From NCBI GenBank assembly GCA_031292575.1, contig JARLGX010000037.1:20410-84409 (forward strand): 64,000 nt of DNA. Reading direction: 5' to 3'. The position numbers and the translations under genes were made by a program. Positions 45,030 to 54,768 of the stretch are shown here, one piece after another (position 1 is the stretch's first letter; every line of letters starts with the position of its first letter). The stretch is from Paludibacter sp. (GTDB taxonomy: Bacteria; Bacteroidota; Bacteroidia; Bacteroidales; Paludibacteraceae). The notes below the pieces were generated by a model, which searched no databases, was not told the origin of the DNA, and saw only the letters and a list, made by a program, of their open reading frames with translations.

Positions 45030-45914
45030 TTATTTCTCAATTTTACATTCAATCATTAATGGGAAATGATCAGAAGGATAGGTCTTGTCGGAATATCTAT
45101 CGTTAATAACATGGTAATTATACACATCAACATGTTTCGAGAAAATATAATCAATCCGTTCAGAAAGCGGTAAAAGCGATTTTGAGACATCAAAATTATT
45201 GAAAGTTCCAACAGACCCTACCGGTGCTCTCCTCGTAATTTTGCGCGAATCGTCTAAATTCTCGGAAAGGATTTTATACATTTCGGACGATTCAGGCGAG
45301 GTATTTAAATCACCAACTAAAAGAAAAGGTGAATCTTCGGCAATTTCTTTTGTTTTTTCAACAATAAGTTTTGCACTCTCAATCCGTGCCTTTACGCCAA
45401 CATGGTCGAAATGTGTGCAAAAAACAAAGAAAGTCTTTTTATCATGTAAATCATAGAGTTTAGTCCAAACGCACATTCGGCGAAATGCAGCATCCCAGCC
45501 AATACTCATTGCTTCAGGCGTTGGTGACAGGAAAAAATAACCATAATCCCTGATTGTAAAACGTTTTGTTCTGTAAAAAACACCTATTTGTTCGCCTTCA
45601 GTTCCCATCTGGTTGTCGCGTCCCTTGCCGAAATAAGTATAATCCGGAATTAATGCTTTCAAGTCATCTTCCTGCTTTTGATTTCCGACTTCCTGAACAC
45701 CAAAAATATCGAATTTATATTTTTTGATCAATTTAGCTATTTCAATTTTACGGTTATTCCACGCTCGGGCATCAGAGTCGACAGGTGTTTGTAACCGTAT
45801 GTTGTAGGTGGCTACATTCATCTTCTCCGATTTTTCAGTTAATCCTTCAGCCATTAATGTTTGGGAAAAAATAATCGTCAAAAGCGAAATAATTATTGTG
45901 ATTTTTTTCTTCAT
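45030..45914 (-). CDS. exported endonuclease/exonuclease/phosphatase-family protein
   Basis: A 294-residue protein with signal peptide (MKKKITIIISLLTIIFSQTLMA). The DNase I-like fold shows all catalytic blocks: VATYNIRLQT, FGVQEVG (metal-binding Glu), FVFCTHFDHVG, LLVGDLNTSPES (Asp/Asn pair) and a final YPSDHFPLM (catalytic Asp-His). Bacteroidetes members of this type are exported and are variously proposed as nucleases, sphingomyelinases or phosphodiesterases on sugars; the SDHFPL end does not decide between them. It faces the TPR gene across a shared terminator. Confidence 0.85.
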   Translation of the reverse strand: MKKKITIIISLLTIIFSQTLMAEGLTEKSEKMNVATYNIRLQTPVDSDARAWNNRKIEIAKLIKKYKFDIFGVQEVGNQKQEDDLKALIPDYTYFGKGRDNQMGTEGEQIGVFYRTKRFTIRDYGYFFLSPTPEAMSIGWDAAFRRMCVWTKLYDLHDKKTFFVFCTHFDHVGVKARIESAKLIVEKTKEIAEDSPFLLVGDLNTSPESSEMYKILSENLDDSRKITRRAPVGSVGTFNNFDVSKSLLPLSERIDYIFSKHVDVYNYHVINDRYSDKTYPSDHFPLMIECKIEK

Positions 45915-45978
45915 AATGCAAATTGTTATTTTATATACTCAAAAAAGACATCGAATAGTAGCTCAATATTTTTATATT

Positions 45979-46458
45979 TTAATTATCTGATGTTAACTTG
46001 GTTGAAACATTTTGGTAATTAAAACCATTATAGTAAAAACGGAATGCAGATAAAAAAAGCGGAATGCCCATTGTAACATAAAATACGGAAAGATATTCAA
46101 GCGGAACAATGCCCGTTTTTCGCAAAAAAATACCTGAGCTCATCATTATTAACATCAGAAAGTAACTTCGCCAATTGAAAAATGAAAAAAAACAAGGATG
46201 CTCATGTTGTAAATTTATGATCCGGTGAGTATGCTTGTAAGATATTTTTGAAAACATTAATACAAAGAAAATTATTCCACCAATCAGGCTTCCACCAATT
46301 TTCAACCAAAGCATTTGTGGATAAAGTAACAACATAGTAAAGCCTCTGAACAAAAGCATGCCTCCCGCAAAAGTCCAAACAGCAGCTGCTACAAAAAGCA
46401 AATAACGCTTTGGAATTCCGGGTTTATAGGTTTGAAGAAGTAAATTTATTGAGCTCAT
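45979..46458 (-). CDS. membrane protein of unknown function, four spans
   Basis: A 159-residue protein starting at ATG 46458; an ATG ten codons upstream at 46488 is less likely because the first residues there are not hydrophobic or conserved-looking. Four hydrophobic segments are visible (YLLFVAAAVWTFAGGMLLF, IGGSLIGGIIFFVLMF, YFLMLIMMSSGIFL, LSVFYVTMGIPLFLSAFRFY). A loop has HTHRIINLQHEHPCFFSFF, with several His residues. I recognise no named domain. It lies 64 bases upstream of the phosphatase-fold gene on the same strand and may be co-transcribed with it. Confidence 0.65.
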   Translation of the reverse strand: MSSINLLLQTYKPGIPKRYLLFVAAAVWTFAGGMLLFRGFTMLLLYPQMLWLKIGGSLIGGIIFFVLMFSKISYKHTHRIINLQHEHPCFFSFFNWRSYFLMLIMMSSGIFLRKTGIVPLEYLSVFYVTMGIPLFLSAFRFYYNGFNYQNVSTKLTSDN

Positions 46459-46619
46459 AAAGCGGTATTTAGATTGGTAAAAATACACATTATTTTGATA
46501 ATTGGATGGGATATTGAATTGTCTTATTAATTTTTAGATGTTTACAACAAAAGAATTTATCAGTATTTAAAGCGTGTTGACAATCATGTTTTTCATTGTT
46601 CCGGCACAAACAACCACGT

Positions 46620-46651
46620 TTTGTGCAAGTCGTATTTTTTTGCTACTTTTG
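46620..46651 (+). promoter_or_regulatory. promoter for aroQ-pyk with a long leader
   Basis: TTTG (46620-46623), 20 bases, TACTTTTG (46644-46651). The aroQ ATG is 242 bases downstream, so the transcript would have a leader of about 235 bases. I see no recognised riboswitch in it, and nothing else in the 46459-46893 gap. Confidence 0.6.
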
Positions 46652-46893
46652 CAAAAAATTGATTGAAGGGCATTTAATATCGAAATTATCAATTATTTAA
46701 CAAAATATTGCAGAACTATTTTTCGATTTATACAAGTGGCAAAAGCCATTAGAGCCATTGATAATCAAAGTATTTTTCAGGAAATATACACAATAAATGG
46801 CATCAGGCATTCCCATTTTAATTCAACGAACTTTTATTTTAAATACATTACATTGCCCTGAAGAGAACTCTTACAACAATAAAAACAATCTAT

Positions 46894-47319
46894 ATGAAAA
46901 GAATTCAGATTATCAACGGACCGAACCTAAACTTGTTGGGTAAACGTGAACCAACGGTATATGGTAATCAAACTTTTGACACGTATTTACAGGAATTGAA
47001 AGTTCTTTTTTCCGATGCTCAACTTGATTATTTCCAGTCGAATACTGAAGGTTCAATTATAGACAAACTTCATGAAGCCGGCTTTAGTTATGATGGAATT
47101 GTGCTCAATGCTGGAGCTTATACGCACACATCCATTGCCATTGCCGATGCCATTCGGTCAATTACTGTTCCGGTTATAGAAGTTCACATATCCAATGTTT
47201 TCAAACGGGAAGAATATCGCCATCATTCATACCTTTCAGAAGCTTGCAAAGGTTGTATTGTTGGTTTTGGAATGGATTCTTATCGGCTTGCTATAAATGC
47301 TGTATTAAATTTCAAATAA
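46894..47319 (+). CDS. aroQ: type II 3-dehydroquinate dehydratase
   Basis: A 141-residue enzyme of the shikimate pathway, removing water from 3-dehydroquinate. It starts with IQIINGPNLNLLGKREPTVYG, holding the mobile-loop Arg and the catalytic Tyr, and continues with QSNTEGSIIDKLHEA, LNAGAYTHTSIAIADAI and VIEVHISNVFKREEYRHHSY, which contain the conserved Asn and His of the active site. It is followed 66 bases later by pyruvate kinase, an arrangement common in Bacteroidales. Confidence 0.96.
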   Translation: MKRIQIINGPNLNLLGKREPTVYGNQTFDTYLQELKVLFSDAQLDYFQSNTEGSIIDKLHEAGFSYDGIVLNAGAYTHTSIAIADAIRSITVPVIEVHISNVFKREEYRHHSYLSEACKGCIVGFGMDSYRLAINAVLNFK

Positions 47320-47385
47320 ATTTTATCGTATTTTTTTACCAAACATCAAATTAGTTTCTAAAAGTATATTTATTATTCAATTTTT

Positions 47386-48828
47386 ATGTCTAAATCAACC
47401 AAAATAGTTGCTACAATAAGCGACAGACGATGTGATGTGGATTTTATCCAATCACTTTATAACGAAGGAATGAATGTTGTTCGCATGAACTCAGCTCACT
47501 TGCAGGCCGAAGGATTTACGAAAATCATTAACAATGTTCGGGCAGTTAGTAATCAAATTGCCATATTGATGGACACAAAAGGACCCGAAATAAGAACAAC
47601 AATTGTCGAAAATGAAGAAATAGAACTGCATACCGGCGACCTGGTAAAAGTTGTTGGAAATCCTGATTTGATTTCTACTCACGAGTGTATCTCTGTAAAT
47701 TATCCTTTTTTTGTACGCGATTTAAATGTAAATGACGATATCCTTTTTGATGATGGTGAAATAGATCTAAAAGTAGAATCGAAAGACGAGACAACTCTAT
47801 ATTGTAAGGTGCAAAATGATGGAGTATTAGGCAGCAGAAAAAGTGTAAACGTGCCCGGAGTTCGAATTAACTTACCATCACTTACCGAAAAAGACAGAAC
47901 AAACATTCTTTTTGCCATTGAAAATGATGTTGATTTCATTGCGCATTCATTTGTTCGCAACAAGCAGGATTTGCTTGATATTCAAAAAATACTTGATGAA
48001 CATAATAGTCCGATTAAAATTATTTCGAAAATTGAAAATCAGGAAGGGGTTGATAATATTGATGAAATTTTAGAGTATACTTACGGAGTTATGATTGCTC
48101 GAGGCGATTTGGGAATTGAAGTAGCTCAGGAAAAAATTCCGGGAATTCAACGTCGTTTAATTCGTAAATGTGTTGTGGCACGTAAACCGGTTATAGTGGC
48201 CACGCAAATGCTTCACACAATGATTAAAAACCCACGTCCTACACGTGCTGAGATAACCGACATTGCTAATGCAATTTATTATCGAACTGATGCTTTGATG
48301 CTTAGCGGCGAAACAGCTTACGGAAAATATCCTGTAGAAGCAGTTCGCACAATGGCCAAAGTAGCTGAAGAGGCAGAAAAAACAAAATTGTCGGAGAATG
48401 ATATTCCGGTAAAATTAAATACTGAAAATATCACCTCGTTTTTGGCAAATGCTGCTGTTGAAGCAAGTACAAAAATTGGCACTAAAGCAATAATTACAGA
48501 TACATATAGTGGCAGAACAGCCCGCCATTTGGCTGCGTATCGTGGCACAAATCCGATATTAGCCATTTGTTATCACGAGCGATCAACCCGCGAATTAGCG
48601 TTGTCATTTGGAGTTTTTCCGACATTCCAAAAAGAAAAGGGCAATACCCAACAATATTTTATTGCCGGATTACATGAGTTAATCAAAAAAGGATTACTTC
48701 AACCTGATGATTATGTATGTTACCTCAGTGGTAGTTTTGGTGAGGGTTTTGGAACTACTTTCCTCGAAGTAAATCAGGTAGAAAAAATATTCGAATCGAG
48801 AGAAAAGTATATTCTTCCTAATTTCTGA
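47386..48828 (+). CDS. pyk: pyruvate kinase
   Basis: A 480-residue glycolytic enzyme converting phosphoenolpyruvate and ADP to pyruvate and ATP. It shows KIVATISDRR at the start, DTKGPEIRT, the catalytic ISKIENQEGVDNIDEI with the essential Lys, VMIARGDLGIEV (metal site) and LMLSGETAYGKYPVEAV. The C-terminal domain is of normal length. It is the second gene of the aroQ unit and ends at a long hairpin. Confidence 0.97.
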   Translation: MSKSTKIVATISDRRCDVDFIQSLYNEGMNVVRMNSAHLQAEGFTKIINNVRAVSNQIAILMDTKGPEIRTTIVENEEIELHTGDLVKVVGNPDLISTHECISVNYPFFVRDLNVNDDILFDDGEIDLKVESKDETTLYCKVQNDGVLGSRKSVNVPGVRINLPSLTEKDRTNILFAIENDVDFIAHSFVRNKQDLLDIQKILDEHNSPIKIISKIENQEGVDNIDEILEYTYGVMIARGDLGIEVAQEKIPGIQRRLIRKCVVARKPVIVATQMLHTMIKNPRPTRAEITDIANAIYYRTDALMLSGETAYGKYPVEAVRTMAKVAEEAEKTKLSENDIPVKLNTENITSFLANAAVEASTKIGTKAIITDTYSGRTARHLAAYRGTNPILAICYHERSTRELALSFGVFPTFQKEKGNTQQYFIAGLHELIKKGLLQPDDYVCYLSGSFGEGFGTTFLEVNQVEKIFESREKYILPNF

Positions 48829-48928
48829 TTTCAATAAGTTAGATTTAAGCTAAGTTATTGTACTTATTTAACTATTAATTTCTATTACAAATTAAACTCA
48901 CCGACTTTTCTATAGTCTAACAAATGTT

Positions 48929-48981
48929 GTTGCCTTAAATTTTCATTTTATTTTCAAATAATGATGAGAATTTAAGGCAAC
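48929..48981 (+). terminator. long hairpin after pyk
   Basis: Arms 48929-48946 and 48964-48981 pair over 18 bases with one G-U; the loop is 17 bases and T-rich sequence follows. Probable terminator of the aroQ-pyk transcript. Confidence 0.6.
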
Positions 48982-49036
48982 GTATGTTTTGTATTTTCAA
49001 TAATTTAATAATTACATATAATTTCGTTTATTAGGT

Positions 49037-51499
49037 ATGAAAAAGATTTTTGCTTTATTTCTCTTATTTTCACTGTCATTGCCAACCTTTGCTATGTTTA
49101 GTATTAAAGGTAAAATTATCGATGCCGGTGATCAAACATCTCTCAGTTATGTAAATGTGGCACTATTTAAGCAAGGTTCAAAAAAACTAATTACAGGGGT
49201 GGCAACTGATGAAAATGGAGTGTTTTTGATTCCATCCGTCGACAAAGGGAAGTATAACTTACGGATAAGTTATGTTGGCTACAACACTGTTAACAAAACA
49301 ATTGAAATTGCTAATTCTCACATTGATCTGGGTATTATTAAACTGGAAGATGACAGTAAAAAATTAGGGGATGTTGAAGTTGTAGGTCAAGCCGCACAAA
49401 TGCATTTCGATGTTGACAAAAGAGTGTTTAGCGTAGATCAGAATATTGCTGCGGCCGGTGGGTCTGCTTCGGATGTACTAAAAAATATCCCATCAGTAAC
49501 GGTTGATGATCAAGGAAATGTTTCGCTCAGAAAAGATGGAAACGTGGAAGTGTGGATTAACGGAAAAGCTTCCGGTTTAACTGCCGACAATCGAGCTCAG
49601 GTGCTTCAGCAAATGCCGGCAGAGAGCATTGAGTCCATTGAAGTAATGACTAATCCTTCAGCAAAGTATAGCCCTGAAGGTTCAGCAGGGATTATCAATA
49701 TTGTAATGAAAAAGGAACATAAAGCAGGGTATTATGGGAGTGTTTCAGCGGGTGTTACTTGTCCGGATGATTTAAAGCTTGGTAAAAATTTAGGAGCAAG
49801 TATCAATTATACGAGTACAAAATTTGATTCCTACCTTAATTTAGGTTACCGAGCCATGTCCTTTCAAGGAGGTGGAAACACAAATCGATACAATTATGTT
49901 GGAAGCGATACAACTTCATTGAAACAAGACAACAAGATGAGAACAGCTTTTTCCGGTTTATTTTTGCGTGCCGGAATAGATTATCATTTGGATAATAAAA
50001 ACACCTTGAGTCTCTCCGGTTTTGGAATGGCAGGTAATGGAAATCAGAATACGAACATTCAAAATTTACAAATAGATTTAGCAAATCCTTCAGTGCCTTT
50101 GAGAAATTATTACCAGAATAATTCAAGTACAGGCGATAGACCTAGTCTCAATTTAAATTTCGACTATCATCACGAATTTAACAAAAAAGGTTCCGATATT
50201 ACGGCAGGCGTTTCTTATTCATCGCACAAACGAGATGGAAATAGTATTTACGCACAACGAGATTTAGTGAACATCAACGACACATCGAATATAAATCAAA
50301 AAACAGTAAGTAATAATACCGAACTTGAATTTAAAGTAGACTATACCAACAAACTTACAGAAAACAGCAAATTAGAAGCCGGCTGGCAAAGCGATATTAG
50401 TAACAGATTAAGCACTACTTCTGGGTTTAATAATATTTCAAATACTGACATTCCTTCTTATTACGACAATTTTAATTATAACGAACAGATTCATGCAGGT
50501 TATCTGACTTATGGAAGTAAAATTGATAAATTTACTTTTCAACTTGGTTTGCGAGCAGAATATATGTTAAAGGGGTCAACTATTACAACAAAAAAAGGAT
50601 CGACTGAAAATGATAGCATACAAGTAATTCCACAAAATTCGATATTCCATGTTTTCCCTAGTTTCTTTTTGTCCTATAGTATGCCAAATAATGGTGAGTT
50701 GCAGTTTAATTACAGTAGCCGTGTAAATCGTCCACGCGGCCAACAGATAAACCCATTTAAAAACTACTCCGATTCTACAAATATTTCTTTTGGTAATCCA
50801 AATTTATCCCCTCAATATTCTTCGTCACTGGAGTTAAATTACATAAAAACTTGGGGTGCTCAAACGCTTTCTACTTCATTGTATTATCATAATACCAACG
50901 ACGTGATTGAAGGTGTACATTTCTTAAATAATGGAGTTATGCAAAGCACATATTTGAATGTAGCCAAATCGCAAAATACCGGATTGGAACTTATTTCAAA
51001 AAACAGGCTTTTCAAATTCCTAAGTCTTACATCTACACTCAATCTCTATTACAGCAACTTAGATTCAGCAAGCTTTGTAAGCCCTTATAATCAAACAATT
51101 GGTATTCCAGGTCAAAGTAATTTTTCGTGGAGTGGTAACGTTATGGCTAATTTCATGCTAAGTAAAACCTTTTCGGGACAAATTACAGCTGAATATGATT
51201 CTCCACAGTTAATTTCGCAAGGAACTCAAAATGCTAAATATTCAATTGATCTAGGAGTTCGTCAAACATTTATGAATCGGAAACTAACTATAAGCCTTAA
51301 TATCAGAGATCTTATGAATTCAGATAAGGGTTATCAAACAACCTCTGGAGCCGGATTTTCTCAAACAACTTCATCCTATTTCCATGGTAGAATGTTTGGA
51401 TTGACTGCAAGTTACAATTTTGGGAACATGAGACCAAAACCGACAGATATGAAGAAACAAGCCGCATCACCGGATATGAACATGGATAACGGCGAATAA
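49037..51499 (+). CDS. TonB-dependent receptor family outer-membrane protein
   Basis: An 820-residue outer-membrane protein. Signal MKKIFALFLLFSLSLPTFA is followed by a carboxypeptidase-D-like regulatory domain (about residues 24-110: IKGKIIDAGDQTSLSYVNV, YVGYNTVNKTI), a plug domain (SDVLKNIPSVTVDDQGNVSL, SIEVMTNPSAKYSPEGSAGI) and a C-terminal barrel of the outer-membrane beta-barrel protein 3 type, ending with a charged tail rich in Lys, Asp and Asn. No SusD partner gene is adjacent, so it is not part of a polysaccharide-utilisation locus and more likely takes up peptides, metals or a small ligand. The ligand is unknown. Confidence 0.85.
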   Translation: MKKIFALFLLFSLSLPTFAMFSIKGKIIDAGDQTSLSYVNVALFKQGSKKLITGVATDENGVFLIPSVDKGKYNLRISYVGYNTVNKTIEIANSHIDLGIIKLEDDSKKLGDVEVVGQAAQMHFDVDKRVFSVDQNIAAAGGSASDVLKNIPSVTVDDQGNVSLRKDGNVEVWINGKASGLTADNRAQVLQQMPAESIESIEVMTNPSAKYSPEGSAGIINIVMKKEHKAGYYGSVSAGVTCPDDLKLGKNLGASINYTSTKFDSYLNLGYRAMSFQGGGNTNRYNYVGSDTTSLKQDNKMRTAFSGLFLRAGIDYHLDNKNTLSLSGFGMAGNGNQNTNIQNLQIDLANPSVPLRNYYQNNSSTGDRPSLNLNFDYHHEFNKKGSDITAGVSYSSHKRDGNSIYAQRDLVNINDTSNINQKTVSNNTELEFKVDYTNKLTENSKLEAGWQSDISNRLSTTSGFNNISNTDIPSYYDNFNYNEQIHAGYLTYGSKIDKFTFQLGLRAEYMLKGSTITTKKGSTENDSIQVIPQNSIFHVFPSFFLSYSMPNNGELQFNYSSRVNRPRGQQINPFKNYSDSTNISFGNPNLSPQYSSSLELNYIKTWGAQTLSTSLYYHNTNDVIEGVHFLNNGVMQSTYLNVAKSQNTGLELISKNRLFKFLSLTSTLNLYYSNLDSASFVSPYNQTIGIPGQSNFSWSGNVMANFMLSKTFSGQITAEYDSPQLISQGTQNAKYSIDLGVRQTFMNRKLTISLNIRDLMNSDKGYQTTSGAGFSQTTSSYFHGRMFGLTASYNFGNMRPKPTDMKKQAASPDMNMDNGE

Positions 51500-51513
51500 A
51501 TATTCTAACTTCC

Positions 51514-51567
51514 AAAAAAAAGTCTACTATTCATGTACCAGGTACAGTAAATAGCAGACTTTTTTTT
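51514..51567. terminator. bidirectional hairpin terminator with A/T tracts
   Basis: A-tract and AGTCT arm (51514-51524 onward) pairing with AGACT plus eight T (51556-51567), with further pairing around a GTACC/GGTAC core. It lies between the convergent TonB receptor and SpoU methyltransferase genes. Confidence 0.7.
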
Positions 51568-51570
51568 ATC

Positions 51571-52323
51571 TCAAATTCTTCTACGAAACTCGGCACAAAT
51601 CAAAGCTGTGGCCACAGCTACGTTAAGCGATTCGGAAGTTATCTGACCAACAGGGTAATTGGGAATCAGCAATCTTTCAGTCACCAGTTTACCTGTCTCC
51701 GTGGAAATTCCATTTCCTTCATTGCCCATCACAATTATTCCTTGCTGAGTCAATTTTTTGGAATAGATGTTTTCCCCATCCATAAACGTACCGTAGATTG
51801 GCAATTCACTTTGGCAATTTTGAAGAAACTCAACTAAATTAACGGTATGTACTTTTACTCTGGCCAATGCACCCATAGTGGCCTGAACAGTTTTTGGATT
51901 GAAAGCATCAACAGAACTTTCAGAGCAAAAAATATCTGTAATACCAAACCAATCAGCAATTCGAATAATAGTTCCCAAATTCCCCGGATCCTGAACATCG
52001 TCCAATGCCAAAGTCAGTTTATGGCTTAATTCTTGTACGTTCCAATGATATTCAGGCTTTATAAAAACAGCCAATACGCCTTGGGGGCTTTTAAGGTTGG
52101 ATATTTTATTAAACTTATCAGTGCCGGTTTCAATTGTTTCATCAGCTTTTAGGCCTTCGTGGTCTTTCAACCAAGCGGAAGTTGCAGCTAATATTGAGCA
52201 TTGGAATGCCGGGATTAAATCCATTACAAGTTTAGTTCCTTCTGCCACAAAAAGCCTTGTTTCATCACGAAACTTCTTTTGCGAAAGGCTATTAATAAGT
52301 TTTATTTTGCTTTTTGAAATCAC
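51571..52323 (-). CDS. SpoU/RlmB-like RNA 2'-O-methyltransferase
   Basis: A 250-residue two-domain SPOUT methyltransferase. The N-terminal substrate-binding domain begins ISKSKIKLINSLSQKKFRDE and includes LFVAEGTKLV. The catalytic domain carries LALDDVQDPGNLGTIIRIAD, IIVMGNEGNGIS and IPNYPVGQITSESLNVAVA, the three knot motifs. It is the longer RlmB/TsnR-like form, unlike the minimal member at 3091-3618. The usual target is a ribose in 23S rRNA; the exact site is not certain. It is divergent from tamL, a pairing often seen in Bacteroidetes. Confidence 0.88.
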   Translation of the reverse strand: MISKSKIKLINSLSQKKFRDETRLFVAEGTKLVMDLIPAFQCSILAATSAWLKDHEGLKADETIETGTDKFNKISNLKSPQGVLAVFIKPEYHWNVQELSHKLTLALDDVQDPGNLGTIIRIADWFGITDIFCSESSVDAFNPKTVQATMGALARVKVHTVNLVEFLQNCQSELPIYGTFMDGENIYSKKLTQQGIIVMGNEGNGISTETGKLVTERLLIPNYPVGQITSESLNVAVATALICAEFRRRI

Positions 52324-52450
52324 GATTTTTTGTTATTATAAATTTTGGACTTTTATTAATTCCATGTTTTTGATTGAGTTTTTTGAAAATTAGACCCAAT
52401 TAAATCTGAAATTTAATGTTACAAAGCTAACAAAGAAAACTTTAAAAAGC

Positions 52451-52458
52451 TATATTTG
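52451..52458 (+). promoter_or_regulatory. -7 element for tamL
   Basis: TATATTTG, 33 bases before the tamL ATG; no good -33 box is visible. Confidence 0.4.
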
Positions 52459-52490
52459 CAAAATATTTTAATTCTTTTTTTTGATTAAAT

Positions 52491-54761
52491 ATGAAGATGC
52501 GACTTTTAAATCTCCTTCTTTTAGTAGTTTTACTACTATCGGCATGCAACACAACTAAATTTGTACCCGATGGAGAATATTTACTGGACAAAGTAAACAT
52601 TAAGTCGGATAATAAAGACCTGAAACGCGATGATCTTAAAGAGTATCTAAGGCAAACTCCCAATGCTGCTGTTTTTGGAGCTTTTCGAATGCAACTGGGA
52701 GTGTATAATTTAGCTGGAAAAGATACCACAAAATGGTATAACAAGCTTTGGCATCGAATAGGTGATCCACCCGTTATTTACAATTCGGCACTCACTTCAC
52801 TTTCCGTAATGCAAATTCAACGAATGCTCGAAAATAAGGGCTACATTCAGGCAAAAGTAGATACTAAGGTTAACACAAAAGGGAAAAAAGCCACTGTTGA
52901 ATACGACATTCAATCCAACACTCCTTATAAGCTAAATCAATATAAAGTTGATATTGATAACAAAATAATAACTGAAATTGCCCAAGATACATCAAAATCA
53001 TTAATTAAACCCAATATGTTGTTCGACGTGGATGTTCTTAATGCTGAGCGCGAAAGAATTGCATCAAGAGTTCGTCAACAAGGTTATTATAACTTCAATA
53101 AAGAATTTTTATCTTACACGGCCGACAGCACCTTGAATTCACACAAGGTTAATGTCAATCTTGAATTACGCGACAATATCAAGCAATCATTTGATTCACT
53201 CGGCAAAGTTATATTCAAACAATACACAATCCGCAAAGTAATTTATTATGCTAATGCCGATCCGAATTCAATTACTGATTTCACCAAAAAAGTGGAATTA
53301 GACACCATCCGGTTTCGGGATTTTGTATTAATTACTCCTCCGAAATATTTTCTTAAGCTCGATGCATTGGTGCAAAGTACATACATCAATCCAAAATCCT
53401 TGTACAATGATGATGCAGTGGAAAAAACCTACGCGGCTTTAAATTCTTTAGGACCAATAAAGTACGTAAACATAACTTTTAAAGAAGCGGGAAATAACTT
53501 ATTGGATTGCTACATTACTATAAACCCATCAAAAACGATTTCACTTTCTACAGAATTGGAAGCAACCTACACGGCTGGTTATTGGGGTCCCGCAGGAAAT
53601 ATCAATTATGTAGATAGAAATGTGTTTAGAGGAGCAGAAGCTTTATCGGTTCTGGCTCGTGGAGCTTTTGAGTGGCAAGATGTTACCTGGGCACAGGAGT
53701 ATGGAGTACAAGTAGGATTGAAATTCCCAAGATTTATTTTGCCATTTGCAAGTTATGATTTCAAAAAAAGTTTGCATGCAAGTACTGAATTTACAGCTGC
53801 ATTCGACTATCAATTGCGCCCCGGAGAATTTACAACACTCAATGCTGATGCAGGTATAAATTATTCCTGGACAAGGAAGCAATTCCGACATAAATTCCAA
53901 CTATTCGATTTGAATTATGTCTATTTCCCCCCGGGAAGTCCAACCATCGCATTTCGTGACAGTTTTTTAAATCCAATAAAACCAATATTTAATCCCTATA
54001 ATTATGTAAATCACTTTATTACACGGATGGGGTATTCAGGGTCATATACTACCTTTAACGAAAACAGACCTCTACAAAATTATTCCATCGCGCGATATTC
54101 AATTGAAACAGCCGGTAATTTGTTGAATGTATTGAGCCATATGTTTGGTCAGCGGGACTCCACCGGGGCTTATGAAATTTTCAAAATCCGATTTTCTCAA
54201 TATATCAAAGGAGAATTTAATATTACACATCATCAAATTTTTGATGCCGAAAATAGATTTGTGTACCACTTGGATGTTGGTTTAGCTGTTCCTTATGGCA
54301 ATGGAGATGTTATTCCTTTTGAAAGTCGGTTTTACAGTGGAGGCGCAAATAGTGTAAGAGGCTGGGGTGAAGGCATGTTAGGTCCGGGAGTTTACAATAG
54401 GATTAGTGGATTAAACAGAGATTTCAATCAGGTTGGTGATATTAAACTGGATATGAACATGGAATATCGCACAAAATTATTTTGGATAATGGAAGGCGCT
54501 CTATTTTTGGATGCAGGTAATATCTGGACTATAAATGATTACAGCACACAGCTGGGTGGAACATTTCACTTTGACACATTTATGAACCAAATTGCCATAG
54601 CGTATGGTACAGGCATTCGTTTTGATATTAAATTCTTTATTATCCGTTTTGATTTAGGTGTCAAATTATTCAATCCAGTACTAACGCGCCGCGAACAATG
54701 GAGAGTCAATCCAGGTTGGAATGATTTAGCACTTCATATTGCTATTGGTTATCCGTTTTAA
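52491..54761 (+). CDS. tamL: TamL, BamA/TamA-family outer-membrane lipoprotein
   Basis: A 756-residue Omp85-superfamily protein. The signal ends LLLSACNTTKFVPDG with Cys19 a clear lipobox, and the mature N-terminus EYLLDKVNIKSDNK is characteristic of the lipidated TamA-like proteins of Bacteroidetes. POTRA-like segments occupy about residues 25-340 and a 16-strand barrel follows from about 350, with the conserved VRGWGEG-type loop (SVRGWGEGMLGPG) near residue 620 and a C-terminal Phe. It is thought to work with TamB in inserting outer-membrane proteins or moving lipids. No tamB gene is in the window. Confidence 0.85.
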   Translation: MKMRLLNLLLLVVLLLSACNTTKFVPDGEYLLDKVNIKSDNKDLKRDDLKEYLRQTPNAAVFGAFRMQLGVYNLAGKDTTKWYNKLWHRIGDPPVIYNSALTSLSVMQIQRMLENKGYIQAKVDTKVNTKGKKATVEYDIQSNTPYKLNQYKVDIDNKIITEIAQDTSKSLIKPNMLFDVDVLNAERERIASRVRQQGYYNFNKEFLSYTADSTLNSHKVNVNLELRDNIKQSFDSLGKVIFKQYTIRKVIYYANADPNSITDFTKKVELDTIRFRDFVLITPPKYFLKLDALVQSTYINPKSLYNDDAVEKTYAALNSLGPIKYVNITFKEAGNNLLDCYITINPSKTISLSTELEATYTAGYWGPAGNINYVDRNVFRGAEALSVLARGAFEWQDVTWAQEYGVQVGLKFPRFILPFASYDFKKSLHASTEFTAAFDYQLRPGEFTTLNADAGINYSWTRKQFRHKFQLFDLNYVYFPPGSPTIAFRDSFLNPIKPIFNPYNYVNHFITRMGYSGSYTTFNENRPLQNYSIARYSIETAGNLLNVLSHMFGQRDSTGAYEIFKIRFSQYIKGEFNITHHQIFDAENRFVYHLDVGLAVPYGNGDVIPFESRFYSGGANSVRGWGEGMLGPGVYNRISGLNRDFNQVGDIKLDMNMEYRTKLFWIMEGALFLDAGNIWTINDYSTQLGGTFHFDTFMNQIAIAYGTGIRFDIKFFIIRFDLGVKLFNPVLTRREQWRVNPGWNDLALHIAIGYPF

Positions 54762-54768
54762 AAATTTA

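Noticed and set aside
46797..46946. 49-codon frame upstream of and overlapping aroQ
   Set aside because: Overlaps aroQ out of frame, lacks a signal or motif and has no promoter at a sensible distance.
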